Shown here piece after piece: positions 43,954-55,661 of a stretch of DNA of 64,000 nt (its first letter is position 1; every line of letters starts with the position of its first letter). Where the stretch lies: positions 558,001 through 622,000 of the forward strand of contig MU006229.1 in NCBI GenBank assembly GCA_010093685.1, read 5' to 3'. The DNA comes from Ophiobolus disseminans. Its lineage: Eukaryota; Ascomycota; Dothideomycetes; Pleosporales; Phaeosphaeriaceae. The notes beneath the pieces are model-generated. The model had not been told where the DNA came from, ran no database searches, and saw only the letters and a list, made by a program, of their open reading frames with translations. The translations under genes were made by a program, and so were the position numbers.

Positions 43954-46900
43954 ATGGCTTCTCCAGTACTTACCGCAACTGACAGCCTTCCAACAGACTC
44001 CGGCTATTCCGGTCAGTACGAGACATCGCAACACGAGGATAGTCCCGAGTATGGCGACGACAACTCCCCAACCAACGATCTCGCCGACGACCAGGCGCCG
44101 AGGCCACAGCCACTCCAAAAGAGGCGTCGAGTAACACGCGCCTGTGACGAGTGTAGGAGAAAGAAAATCAAATGCGACGGAAAGCAACCCTGTACCCATT
44201 GCACCGTTTACAGCTATGGTAAGTTCTATAGTCCTTCAAATCTAGTGGGCGCATACTGACCGCAGGTGTAGATTGGTGAATACAGCCACAACCCACGACT
44301 CATGCGCATGACAACTAACTACAGTTAGTACCTACGATCAACCCTCAAACCGTAGACGCAATGCTACTCCTCAATATATCGAAGCTTTAGAAAGTCAACT
44401 GAAGCGCGCCAAAGCACTCCTGCATGTCGTCTTCCCCACCGTGGATTTAAACGACCCTAGCATCGATTCTCACCTCCAAAGCGGCTTGCTACCGCAACTC
44501 CCTGTTGCGAATACGCGCCCATCTTCAATTGTAACTGACCCGCAATTTGCGGATGGTCATGGCGAGCAACCACACGTCGCCGACGTGGACGATTCCCGCC
44601 TTGAAGCTATGGTGAAGGCCACCGGCCATTTGGATCTGGATGAAGAAGGCAACTGGGACTATCATGGCCACTCGTCGGGTGTCAGCTTTATGAGCGGCTT
44701 GAGGCAATTTGGTGAAATGTTTCAAGTGCCAGCAGACTCATCACCGTCGTTGAAACACCGTTCCATGTCCCAAGCACCCTCTTCTCCAAACTCGACACTG
44801 TCCTTTGCCGACTCTTCCACTACTACACCGACTCCTGCGGACCTACCAAGCAAGGACGAGGCTCGTAGGCTTTGTGATGCTGCCATCGTCGATGCTAGTG
44901 CCATGCTCAGAGTTGTGCACACACCTTCCTTCTACAAGCAATTTGATCGCATGTACGAGCTCTCACCAGAGCAGTACGGAACGGCAGAAAACAGCTTTCT
45001 TCCACTGCTCTTTGCTGTACTCGGCCTCGGCAAGCTTTACTCAAAGAACGACCAAGATCTCGATAAAGCCAGCTACGATACAGTGGTTGACGAAGGGTAG
45101 GTTGATCACTGGCAAGACAGTCTAAGCTAATCTTTTGTAGTTACACGTACTTCAGAGCTGCACGCCAGCTCATCGATGTTACCGACTGCAGAGACTTGCC
45201 GGCTTTGCAAACGATAATCTTCATGATTCAATTCTTGCAATCAGCTGCGAAGCTGAGCGCCTGCTATGCTTACATCGGGGTGGCTCTACGATCAGCTCTT
45301 CGGATGGGGCTGCACCGCTCCTTCAACGCGAACTTCAATCCTATTGAAGCTGAGACACGTAAGCGGATATTCTGGGTGATACGGAGAATGGATACATACG
45401 TCGGAGCGATGCTCGGTTTGCCTCGCTTTCTAGAGGACGAGGACATCGACCAGGAGTGGCCGGCGGAGGTGGACGACGAAAACATCACAGAAAATGGAAT
45501 CTTGCCCATGCCACCCGGCAGCATATCCGTCATGGCTGCTTTCAACGCCCATACACGGATCGTGCGGGTACTGAGCAAGATCTGCAAGTACGTTTATCCG
45601 ATCAAGGGTACACAACCAGGTGGGAAGGACGCAGTCAGATACACAGTGGGATACTCAAAGATACGAGAGCTTGAGCAAGACTTGGCACAATGGCTAGACG
45701 AGTTGCCAATGGCACTTAGACCAGGCGAGGAGGCACCCCCCTTGCTTACACGGTTAGTCTGTCTCTAGGGGAGTAGGGGACAGTTACTAACGAACCTTCA
45801 GGGTACAACAGATGCTACGGATGGCCTTTGGGCACGCCCAGTTATTGCTGTACCGTCCCTTCCTACATTACGTTTCCCAAGCGAACAAAGAGAAGCCAGT
45901 GGACCAAAGAGCGTACGCCTGTGCATCTGCGTGTGTTAGCGTGTCGCGGAACATTATCCACATCTCCACGGAAATGCGGAAGAAAGGTTTATTGGCGGGA
46001 GGACATTGGTTCTCCATGTACACAACATTCTTCGCCATCGTTTCGACTCTGTACTTTGTGTGCGAAAATCCCACAAGCCCTACCAGCTTTGAGCTTCTTC
46101 GAGATGCTGTGGAGGGCAAGGAAGTGTTGGCTTTCTTCGCGAAGCGAAGCATGGCAGCTGACAAGTGCAGCGCTGCTCTCAAGGTGAATAGTTATCATTA
46201 CTGTGCCATACTGCGCTGACTTTGATCCACAGAGCATGTTTGAGCGGCTACCAGAGTCCATCAAGCATGGCGGCGAGATCATCGAATCGAAGAAGCGTCG
46301 CCAAGCTAGTTCACCGCACTCACTCGCCTCACGCCCAAATCTCATCAAGTCGGACGAGTTCATGGCACTACGCCGCGCCAGCACCTTTCCTGAAAGCATC
46401 CCGGACGTCAAACGCACCGCGCTCTCCCACTCGCTTCCAATATCGCAGTCCCATTTTGCGAACCTCGGGATAGATCCAGCTTTTAACTCTCCAGCATCGT
46501 CGAACTCAGACTTCTTTGATGCTGTTCCAGGGTTGACACCGACTTCGTCCACAGCAAGTCTTCCCAACTTCGGCCTTGGACCAGCACACACTCCGCAGCA
46601 GAGACCATCCTACCCTGCGACACCACTAGGAGCCAACTTCGCAGACCCGTCCGGATTAAATGTTCCAGACATCTCAACCATCATGTTCCCATCTACTGAC
46701 CCCCTAGCCTATCCCAATCCACCAATGACCACATTCGAGAGCAGACATCCCCATATGTTTGAGCGCAATTCTGCATCTCCCGCAGTCGGTATGCCTCCGC
46801 AGATGTCTGGCATCGACATCAAGTCGCACCCCGCGCCATTCGCACCTCCTGGCTTTACCTCGGCACCACCGAGACGTCAAGATCACGACGCACAGCTTTT

Positions 46901-47129
46901 CGGTCAGATGCCGATGTATATGATGCAGGATGGGCAACGTGGCTACCTTCCTCACAGTGGCAGCCCCAACGTACACTTGCCTAGTAACAACCTGCAGTTC
47001 GACGACCTCATGAGCCAAGATGAGTGGGCAACCACTTTCCTGGATCAGAACATGGTCTTGAACAACGGCCAGCCACCGTTCGGGGCACGCCCGCAGTTTG
47101 GAGCACAAGGTCAGGGCGGCTGGCGCTGA
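43954..47129 (+). CDS. Zn2Cys6 transcription factor with Fungal_trans domain, 977 aa
   Basis: Six exons plus numbering by position: 43954-44218, 44266-44275 (10-nt microexon), 44329-45096, 45141-45752, 45802-46183 and 46233-47129; total 2934 nt, closed. The zinc cluster uses Cys64, 67, 74, 80, 83 and 92 (RACDECRRKKIKCDGKQPC...). The last cysteine is completed only if the microexon is included, giving YGVDC. A basic linker and a short coiled coil (QYIEALESQLKRAK) follow. The middle region (ALRSALRMGLHRSFNANFNP; RKRIFWVIRRMDTYVGAMLG) is the fungal-specific regulatory domain. The tail is Pro/Ser/Met/Gln-rich, as in activation domains. It is a nuclear DNA-binding regulator binding CGG-type half-sites by family. 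Target pathway unknown. Confidence 0.9.
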
Positions 47130-48320
47130 GCGGACAAGTTTCCCGGTCAGGCCCTTGGCATAATCGTGATGTCGCGCCAATCAAAGGGTGTGGCTACGAC
47201 TAGTGGCGAAGATCGTGGGAATCTTGTTATTTCCGGTGATGGTTGAGAGGTGACGTGGCGTTGGCCGGAAATGGAACACGGAAGCGAGACGTACGCGGCC
47301 CCGATACCGACAACACGAATCGATATCCTTAGCGGCACGCTCGGTGAGCAACGACGGGAAAATGACCTGAACGATGAGGATACGACGGTTCGTACAAGGG
47401 TTGTGGCTGAACCCAGATTTCTCGCTGGATATCTCCATTGGGGACCTTCGTGGGATTTGAACGGGATCAACAGCAAGGATAATACGACTTGACGACGAGA
47501 TGCAACTGTCATTCATCCCTCCGCGCGATACGATGCCGTAACGACTAATCTGGAAAGCTCTGCGAGCGCTCACAAAAATCTTGACGACCCACAAAGACAG
47601 CCCGATTTTCAGCACCAGTTAACGACTACTAGCGCACTTTTTATGAGATTGTTTTCTTCATTACATTCAACGATGAACGAGCGCATGGGTTTCATGGAGT
47701 AGACAAAATCTCCTAGCTGTTTTTGGTTGTATACCCAGGTGTATGCGACAGTGTTGAATTATCATTTAGGACCGGCGCTATATTATCAGTGATCGAGCTG
47801 AGCGAGCATAGTTAGACAGGTTTACATTGATAGACGAAAGAATTCTCACCACGATTTGAAAAGTTTTCGCTGTCCCGTGAGTATATCTCAGTCTACCACC
47901 GCGCGCTGCTCCAGAACACGACACAACACTCCTGCCCACAATTCTGGTTGTAAACTACAACCACAAGTAAAGCACCACGATGGCAACACATGTGTCCACA
48001 GCTGGCCAGAGAAGAGCAGAGAAAGCGGTGCCTGGCGATGTAGGACAAAACCGGCTAGCGCCATTAGCCACGTGTGTGGCTCACCCAGCTTTTTCGACAC
48101 AACGTCATTGTCGATCGGTTCGCGAAGCTGCCCACCTTGCAACTTCATCTATCCTTCTCCCACACCACACCACACCACCCTGTCCCTTGTCTAAGCATAC
48201 AGACAATCTCTTATTCACTCTCCCCCGCTCTCTCCAATTGTTTCCCACTTTCGTGAGCCGTCAGCGCGGTTCCCAACTACAAACCTCAACGCCAGTACCG
48301 CAACACATCCACCCCTCCCA
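47130..48320. other. Intergenic
   Basis: 3' flank of the regulator and promoter of the FIT gene. A 144-codon minus-strand frame at 47181-47615 lies in this gap but has no recognised similarity. CT-rich leader at ~48130-48320. Confidence 0.45.
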
Positions 48321-49304
48321 ATGTCAACCCGTCGCAAACCCGACCCGGCGTTCAACGGTGCCGTCCCCCTCACGTCGACCATGCCCGGCAGCACCATCCG
48401 CCCGCCCCTCTCCTCGGCACGGCGGTCGCCCTTCCTCCCCACGCGCCTCGAAGCCCTACTCCTCGCCATCTACCCCTCGACCCTCCTCCTCGGCAGCATC
48501 TTCAGCACGCTCTCGCCCGCCTCACGCAGCGCGCCTTACTCCGCCGTCTCGCAGTCGCACCCGCCCGAGTTCGCGCCCAGCTACTTCGCCCAAAAGCGCA
48601 ACGTCTTCAACGTATACTTTGTCAAGGTCGGGTGGTTCTGGACGTCGCTCGCATTCGCCGTCTTTCTGGTATTCCACCCCGGCTTCGGCGCGGGTGTGAG
48701 TAAGAGGCGCGTGAATGCGGTCCTGCGCTACGTGGCTGTCACATCGTACTGGGTCTTTGTCACGCAGTGGTTCTTTGGACCCCCGCTTATTGATACCATG
48801 TTCCGCTTCACGGGCGGGCAGTGCGAGAAGCTGCGCGATCCGGAGCAGAGGGACGATATGAGCGATACGCGGGAGTTCATCACGGCTGCGACGTGCAAGG
48901 CTGTGGGAGGGACGTGGAAGGGCGGACACGATATCTCGGGACACGTGTTTTTGCTTATTCTTGGGTCGAGTCTTCTGTGGCTTGAGTTTCTACCGGCGCT
49001 GACGAGGGTCGAGGGGCTGAGGGACGGTCGTCTGATTACGCTGAATGACGGCAAGACGGCGAGCGTAGCGGTGGAAAAGGAGCGCATCAAGATGGAGGAC
49101 GATGCGACGGCAAGGGGCGTTAAGTTTGCGCTTGGCGTTGCGGGCTTGATGTGGTGGATGTTGCTCATGACGGCGGCCTACTTCCACACATGGTTCGAGA
49201 AGTTCACGGGTCTCGCGGTCGCCTTTACGGGTCTGTGGTTGGTGTACTTCATGCCGAGAGGCGTGCCGCAGGTCAGGGCGTTGTTGGGTATGCCGGGCGT
49301 ATGA
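48321..49304 (+). CDS. SCS3: FIT-family ER acyl-CoA diphosphatase (Scs3/FIT2-like), 327 aa
   Basis: Intronless; ATG at 48321. Six or so membrane helices are visible. The two FIT catalytic histidines are in context: His208 in DISGHVFLL and His289 in MTAAYFHTWFEKFTGL. The family cleaves fatty acyl-CoA at the ER and is needed for ER homeostasis and emergence of lipid droplets; yeast SCS3 is also linked to phospholipid synthesis and inositol prototrophy. The N-terminal ~40 residues are a polar, basic, Ser/Pro-rich cytosolic tail. Length is in the fungal range. Confidence 0.9.
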   Translation: MSTRRKPDPAFNGAVPLTSTMPGSTIRPPLSSARRSPFLPTRLEALLLAIYPSTLLLGSIFSTLSPASRSAPYSAVSQSHPPEFAPSYFAQKRNVFNVYFVKVGWFWTSLAFAVFLVFHPGFGAGVSKRRVNAVLRYVAVTSYWVFVTQWFFGPPLIDTMFRFTGGQCEKLRDPEQRDDMSDTREFITAATCKAVGGTWKGGHDISGHVFLLILGSSLLWLEFLPALTRVEGLRDGRLITLNDGKTASVAVEKERIKMEDDATARGVKFALGVAGLMWWMLLMTAAYFHTWFEKFTGLAVAFTGLWLVYFMPRGVPQVRALLGMPGV

Positions 49305-51000
49305 GCGAGGAAGAAAAAGAAGCGGTTTGGTGGCTGCGACGCCTTTTAGGTCACCGTGTGCATCAAAGCATTGCGACGATAGAGAGCATATAAAGGCGCA
49401 GTCTTCTTTAATCGCATGTAACATCACTCTCCAGTACCCATTACCCAGCTTTCTTGTCACGTTCGCGCATCATTCGACTCAACCAATCGGCCAACCACCC
49501 ACACACTGCCATCAAACGCGCATCGAGTCCAAGCTCCCAGTACGACGTATATAATCCTCCTCTCCTCGATTTCTTCTTTTTTCCATCACACACCGCATCT
49601 TCTACTTCTCAAAAGCAAGTCACGAGGTTCCATGAGTGCGCCGCTCTCTTCCTGTCGAAAACGCGCCAGCCACCATTCATGTTTGGTCCCTTCGCTCCAA
49701 AACCACATTCTCGCACTTGAATGACGTCCTTTTACCTCTAAAACGCATGGCGAAAGGATCGATGTCTCCTGTTCTGGCGGAAAATGGATGAGCCCACGAT
49801 TTGATGTTCGGCGGTGGCAACGAAAAGAAGTATCAAAGACTGCATGGGACTAACTGAGCGGAATATACACGTTACGTTCCCGTCGGCTCTGGTGGCTGTC
49901 GACTTCTTTTCAGAAACGGAGATGTGAAAATTGCATGTCGTGTCCTTTTGCGCTGTGTTGAATACCAAACTTCAACGATCTATGTCTCGAAAGTCACCCA
50001 GGCTGCGGATTTGAGGAGTCCGTCTCTCTGCTATCCTAAATCAAGAAAGCGATACTCCTATGGTGTCTTCGTTCGCGACGTCGAAACCTGGACTCAGGTA
50101 ACGAATGTTGCGCGCCCTCCTTCTCAGTGCAGATTATATCTAGGTATCGACTTTATCTGTCCTTCTACTGCTCTCCATCGCTTTCCTGCCCCATGTCCGA
50201 TGTTAGAAACTCCTACTATGGCCATTTATGGCGTGGATTCGTGCCTCCAGAATAACCAGAAATGACAACCCATGCCACGCATGGACCTTCATCTCCAATG
50301 CAGCGGCCGTGTGTCTTTCGGTTTTGCAAAAACACTTAGATCACATCGAAATAAAACGTGCGTTACCTTGTGGTATGACTAGAACGAGGACTGTTATCCT
50401 ATTACGTGTTCTCAATTCGTTGTGTGCCTCCTTGATGGCGTACGCTGGCGTCTTGTGGGTGTATAAATATCTCTCGAGGCTTCTGCTTCGTTCTTTCTTT
50501 CAAGAGCCGCTGCTGTGCATCTTGCACCAAAAGTGCAGACGAAGGGACATATATGAGCGCTGGCTTCGCGCCTTCTTTCCGGCTTAAAACAGGCTTACAG
50601 ATAAATGATGTTTGTTTTTCTGTCCCACTGCGTAGAAGATGACATCGATAGATTGTATTTTGAGAGCCAATCAATGCCTTGGCATCATCGAATATGTTGC
50701 GTTCTCCCCAGAAGAGTTGGGGGGTTGACCCGTGTCTCTTTTCGACCCTTCGCTGCTCCATTGCATCAAAAAAAGAATATGCGCAAAATCATGTTTGGCG
50801 CGCTGTGGCACTGTCTTTCTAAAGTCTATCTAAATGGCTTCATGTTCCTATTTCCGTCTGCCACCGATTGTATCAGACACCCGGATACTACATGTCCTCT
50901 CCTGTCCACCGAATTAAAGACCAGAGAAAACAATGTGCGTCCCCAATTTATAGGACATTAAAAACAGCATGATGTGTCCTGTTCCTAGCATCCTTGGGAC
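49305..51000. other. Intergenic, gene-poor flank of the transposon
   Basis: No supported gene. A TATATAA box near 49546 and a CT-rich stretch precede only a ~30-codon ATG frame. Other ATG frames (49924-50265, 50228-50587) have no recognised similarity. Confidence 0.4.
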
Positions 51001-51008
51001 TTGGAAAC
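51001..51008 (+). repeat. Left 8-bp target-site duplication
   Basis: TTGGAAAC directly precedes the left TIR and is repeated exactly after the right TIR (54053-54060). Eight bp is the hallmark of hAT insertion. Confidence 0.95.
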
Positions 51009-51025
51009 CAGACTTGCTATCAATC
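51009..51025 (+). repeat. Left terminal inverted repeat of the hAT element
   Basis: CAGACTTGCTATCAATC, perfectly inverted at 54036-54052. Confidence 0.95.
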
Positions 51026-51107
51026 CGATCAATCAGATGAGAGGCTTCAGATTGATCTATCTGGAGCTATCGTGAGATCTAATCTGTTTGATCTGAATGA
51101 AATTGAG

Positions 51108-53738
51108 TTATCTGAGTTCAAATTGACCTAGCTCTGCCAGTATTTTGTCAATCTCGTCGTTAGTAAGCGCTCGCACAGGCCCATTGTATAAGGTTGCTAC
51201 CGCTGGTTTTATCCCAATAGCCTTCCAACTCTTTATACTCTGCAACGCTGCAAGTAACTCAGGCTTCATATGTAGTCTCCGAGTGCCTAACAGGTCACCA
51301 AGCTTGCTGAATGTACGCTCACAGTCCGCTGCAGCGGCTGGAATTGTTATAATGTTGATAGCAAGCTTCGAGAGTTGTGGGTATTGCGACGCCTGCAACT
51401 GCCAGTAGCGGATGGGATCTATTGCAAGCTGATGGTCCTCTAGGAGCATGGGCTGCCGTTTCCAGGCCTCGTACTCGTCCTCTTTTAGGTCGTGCTCCAC
51501 CTGTTGTACAGCTAGCTCTATTGACGACTGCAGAAAAGCTGATTGAGATGCTGACAACCCAGCGCGCGGGCGTTTTGTTGGCGGCGAAGGAGTACCAGCT
51601 GCAATACCCGCTACGTCCTTGCGGTCTTGCCACATCCGTAAGAAGGCTCGGTGGTTGTTGACCAGCCAGCGGTCACGGTAATGAGGCCCGTCTCGTACGC
51701 TGTTATAGGTATCAGGTACCTTCTAAAGAGCCTTAAGGTGGTGTTCATAGTGCAGATAGAGGACCGTAGCAGCGTAATAGACAGGCGCGTTGTCAAACTT
51801 TGCGTAGTACGCACATAGCTTTGCGTGCGCGAGGTTGACGTTAGCAACAAGGTGATCTTCAGGAGCGTCTGGGTTGTTGTAATCAACCTCCCTAAGGCGA
51901 TCTTTGAGCGCTTCAAGCTAGTCAAGTAGCCACTCAAAAGTAATCAACACCTCCCATATTGCGCCATGATGGCCGTGCTTGCCTCTACCTTCAAGCAATC
52001 GCGTTGCTTCAGCAAAGGGCTCAAGGAGCTTAATATACTCACTTATTGTTGCCCAGTCTCACCCGCTAAGACCTCTTTCTTGTATGAACAACTGCGGTGG
52101 GATAGCTGCAACCGCTAGATCGCGAGTTCGCCACCGCCTTGTTGTTGTAGTTGACGCGCTGTACTCTCACAGCTTTTGTTCAATATAGCTATCCAGAGGA
52201 CCGTGGAGCTCGGTTGCGCGCACAAAGGTATCAAAATAACTGTTCCAGCGGGTCTTCACAGGTTTGACAAGCTGACGGATTGTAGGCTCAATACCTAGCG
52301 CTGCTGCCTCGTTGCGTTGAAGCTGTTCGAGTAGTTGACGGGTCTGCGGCGTACAAATAGAGGCGATTACGTCGAAGAGGACACCTATCAGGCCGTACTG
52401 TCGCCACTCGGTCATGAAAGTCTCCTCAGCCTGTTGTTGTTAGCAAAATGATAAGGCCGAAGCTACGATAGGAGAAGGTCGATATCTAGCACAAAGAGTG
52501 GAGCTAGCGGAGCGTTGAGAAGCATCGAGGAGCTTCAAGAAGCAAATACAGGAGATAACTAACTTACGTCTATATTGCTAGCAGCGTTCTCGTAAGCGTC
52601 GCGGTCCTTGCCCTATATCACTACTTGCGCGCTAAGATTGAGTATATGACAGCAACAGCGTAACCGCCGATAGGTAGCTTCAAAGCCGTACTCGTCCGCT
52701 AAAGCTGCTACTGCCGTGTCGTTGTTGTACGCGTTATTGAGCACAAAGTAGCCTACTTTCTCAGCGTCTACCCCAAACGATTGCATCGTTGCTGACACAA
52801 CCAACGCTATATTATCGCCACTATGCGCGCCGTGAAGCTCAGGCAAACCAAGCAAGTAGTCTACTAGCTTGCCAGAGCTGTTCACGTGGTGAACGCAGAT
52901 TCCAGTCAGCGCTAGCTTCCCGCCAGTAGACGTCCAGTTGTCAAAAGATATGTGTATAAGCGACTGAGCTTCGCTGAGGTAAGCAGCAACAGCAGGGACG
53001 TAGGAGTGGTATTCGGCGATAATAGCGTCGCAGAGACTCTGGTGGTTTCTCCAAAGTACAGCTTCAGCTAACGGGTTTGCAGCTTCAATAAGCTCTCGAA
53101 ACTGTGGTGTCTCTATTACTCGTAAGCTCTAGTTATCAGCTGCAACCCAGTCTTTCAGCGCTGTAAGAAACCTGCGGGTTGAAAAGCCTGCTGCCAGCGA
53201 GTTGGCAACGTCCTGCAACACCTGTACGCCTGACTGCCTCATCATCATAACCTGTGAACGCGCAATTGCGCTAGGTATATTGCCCTCTTTACTGTGTATT
53301 CGTATAGCTCCGTTAGGCCTAACAGAATGCCCTCGAATTGCCTTTGCAAGGTGATTGCTTGCGTTACCAGTACTCGCAGCATCGAAATAGGTATCTGGCA
53401 TCCGCAGGTGGTGGCACAATTGACAGAGCCAGTAATTCTTCTATATCTTCCTGTGCCATACAGGCCATCCGTGGTTATATATCCAGCTTGGTTTTTTCCC
53501 GCGCGCATTGTGCTCTAGCTAACGGCGCTCTAGGAATGGTACGCGCGTCCAATCAAGTTCCCTCGTATTCAGCTTCATCTACAAGCGGTTGAGGAGCTAG
53601 CGGGTTATAATCGCTGCAATCAGCGTTACTGTAGGTATCCCCGACGGTAGGCGCGATAGAGGACGGCGGCGACGGCAAGGCGTGTTGATTGCGCTCAACA
53701 ATGCGTTGTATAGAGAAGTTTGACTGCTGAGGAGGCAT
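51108..53738 (-). pseudogene. hAT transposase pseudogene
   Basis: Reading the minus strand from ATG 53738: a Ser/Pro-rich N-terminus, then a BED-type finger region (YWLCQLCHHLRMPDTYFDAA), a DDE/RNase-H-like core (SFDNWTSTGGKLALTGI; RRLRCCCHILNLSAQVVI; KTRWNSYFDT) and the C-terminal hAT dimerisation domain (ITIPAAAADCERTFSKLGDLL). A 137-bp intron (52431-52567, GTAAGT...CAACAG) is present. In-frame TAG codons occur at 51723-51725, 51918-51920, 52613-52615, 53129-53131 and 53441-53443, and TGA at 52058-52060 and 52167-52169. A frameshift sits at an A-run near 53495. The protein cannot be made as is. Confidence 0.9.
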
Positions 53739-54035
53739 TGAAACATTAGAGAATAGTGCTGCTATAGGCGTTGCTAATTATTTACTGTACAGTCGCGTTG
53801 TTAGGGATCAAAACAACACGGTACCGGAGAAACTATAATCCGGAGCACTAACAATACCCAGAAACTGCAATTATTAGCTATATGTACAGCCTTACGCCTA
53901 AACTCATATTACTCAGATAATTCAATCAGATGAGAGGACCATATTTGATCTGTCTGATAAGACGAGGTGACAAAATCTGATTGATCTGATTTGATTACTC
54001 ATCAATCAGATCAATCAGATTGGATTGATCCATCC

Positions 54036-54052
54036 GATTGATAGCAAGTCTG
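54036..54052 (-). repeat. Right terminal inverted repeat of the hAT element
   Basis: Reverse complement of the left 17-bp TIR, perfect match. Confidence 0.95.
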
Positions 54053-54060
54053 TTGGAAAC
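54053..54060 (+). repeat. Right 8-bp target-site duplication
   Basis: TTGGAAAC, identical to 51001-51008. Confidence 0.95.
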
Positions 54061-55661
54061 ACACCCAGAATGGACCCATGAGACGATCGTGGCGCTGCTG
54101 GGAGGACGTATAAAGTCTTTCGTCCTCGTAGGTTTACTTCTTCTTACAAACCTCTCAAACCCAGTGGTTTTCACGAATATAAAGACGACATTCGCGATGT
54201 CGTCTTCTTTGCTCCGAGTCTTTCAAAAGCGACAGTCACCAGCTCAATGCGCCTGGCTTCGTCTGCGCTTGCAAGTCGTGTACTTTCGCAGGGATTGGCT
54301 GCTACGGAATTTGCGACAATGATGGATAATGTTCTTCTCTTGTCTCGAAAAGGTGCATCAGCTATGCCATGTCTGCCGGCTGCTTGTGTTAAGGAGCTAT
54401 TATTTGCAATAAAAAAGAAACACAAGAAAACATGTGCTTGCTCCGCTTCTTTCTCTTCTATAGCAAAAAGCTCAATCACTCAACAGCTATGATGACCGCA
54501 AGAATCCCTAGAGAGAACGCATGGGGATTCGAGGACGTCCAGCCTCCTTGAGAAACAAGAAAGGAAATGCTCCATGAGTGTGCCTCCCGTATAATCAGAA
54601 CATCGAGGCTGGCTCTATATGTTGTAGTCCTCCGTCGCCGTGCTCTCTCAATGAATCTGCCTCATCAACCGTATATGATTGAGAGATCTCGCGAGACGAC
54701 GTATATAAACTTCGCTCATCCACCCTTTGCTATTCTCCATACACGAACATATTCTGTCTGCTCAAACACACAGGGCATGGATGTATGTCCTCGGCCCCTG
54801 TTTTTCTTCACGAAGAAATGATGAGAGAGTGGTATGTATGGCTGACTCGCTGCTCTCGGAAAACCTGTGTCCTCACATTGATGTTTTGTCGACGTACGGC
54901 GCTTCTGAGTGTGGATGTGGTGGCTGTCATGCGTGTCTCGAAGGCCTTCAAGATGGAATACATGTTGACGAACAAAAGCTCTATGCTCTTGAAGCTGTGC
55001 GTTGCCAGAGATCATTACTAAGATCAACAATGGCTCGAAAGCTGGTGCGGCCGTGTCGTACATATATACATTTTATTCTGTTCTCTCGAGTTATATTCAT
55101 CGCAAGATCTGATAGGGACGATTAAAAGATAGGAACAATGGCTCCTATGGCTCTGTCGGATCTGCGTATCTCCAAAATATTTAGAGACTAGTGTAATGTT
55201 TGCGAAAAAAAATAGACACCTGATACATGGCTTTCAGCGCCCGTTGGAAGTTTGTTACGCGCCCTACTTCGACATTAAACCGTAGACTGAACCGGACATG
55301 CGCCCCTCTCGGCCGATCCATTCCCGAAACGTCTATCATGATTGCATATGTTGTGACTCCAGCCAGATAATCAACTGCGCAGTGAAAGCCAAAGATATGG
55401 CTCTAAAGAGAAGAATAATTCGCGTTATGGAGCCGAGCCCTGGGTTGGTCCGCCGAAGGTGATTGAGAAATAGAGCTCTTTTTGTCGAAGTTTCAGACGT
55501 CGCTGCTGCTGCTGCTTGGAAAACGGGCCCTGCTGCTGAATGTCCTAACCGATTTTGAGAGGAAGCGAAGGAGAAAAGAACGACGGGTGATACAGACCAA
55601 ACATGCCTATGCAGAAACGTGGCGCATTGAGATGTATGTGGCTATCTGCAGCTATCACCCA
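54061..55661. other. Intergenic, gene-poor
   Basis: A TATATAAA-like box near 54703 precedes only short frames. The 132-codon frame at 54727-55125 lacks an ATG-supported start and similarity. No gene is called. Confidence 0.4.

Larger units (their letters stand above)
51009..54052. mobile_element. hAT DNA transposon, 3044 bp, inactivated
   Basis: The element is bounded by 17-bp perfect terminal inverted repeats (CAGACTTGCTATCAATC at 51009-51025, its reverse complement at 54036-54052) and by an 8-bp target duplication. Both ends carry many subterminal copies of GATCAATCAGAT or near variants, typical transposase-binding arrays. It carries one minus-strand transposase gene, which is broken. The exact TSD and TIRs show the boundaries are intact, while the coding part has decayed. 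It sits in a gene-poor interval and interrupts no recognisable gene. Confidence 0.95.

Noticed and set aside
47181..47615. 144-codon minus-strand frame just after the Zn2Cys6 gene
   Set aside because: No similarity recognised; likely chance frame in the 3' flank.
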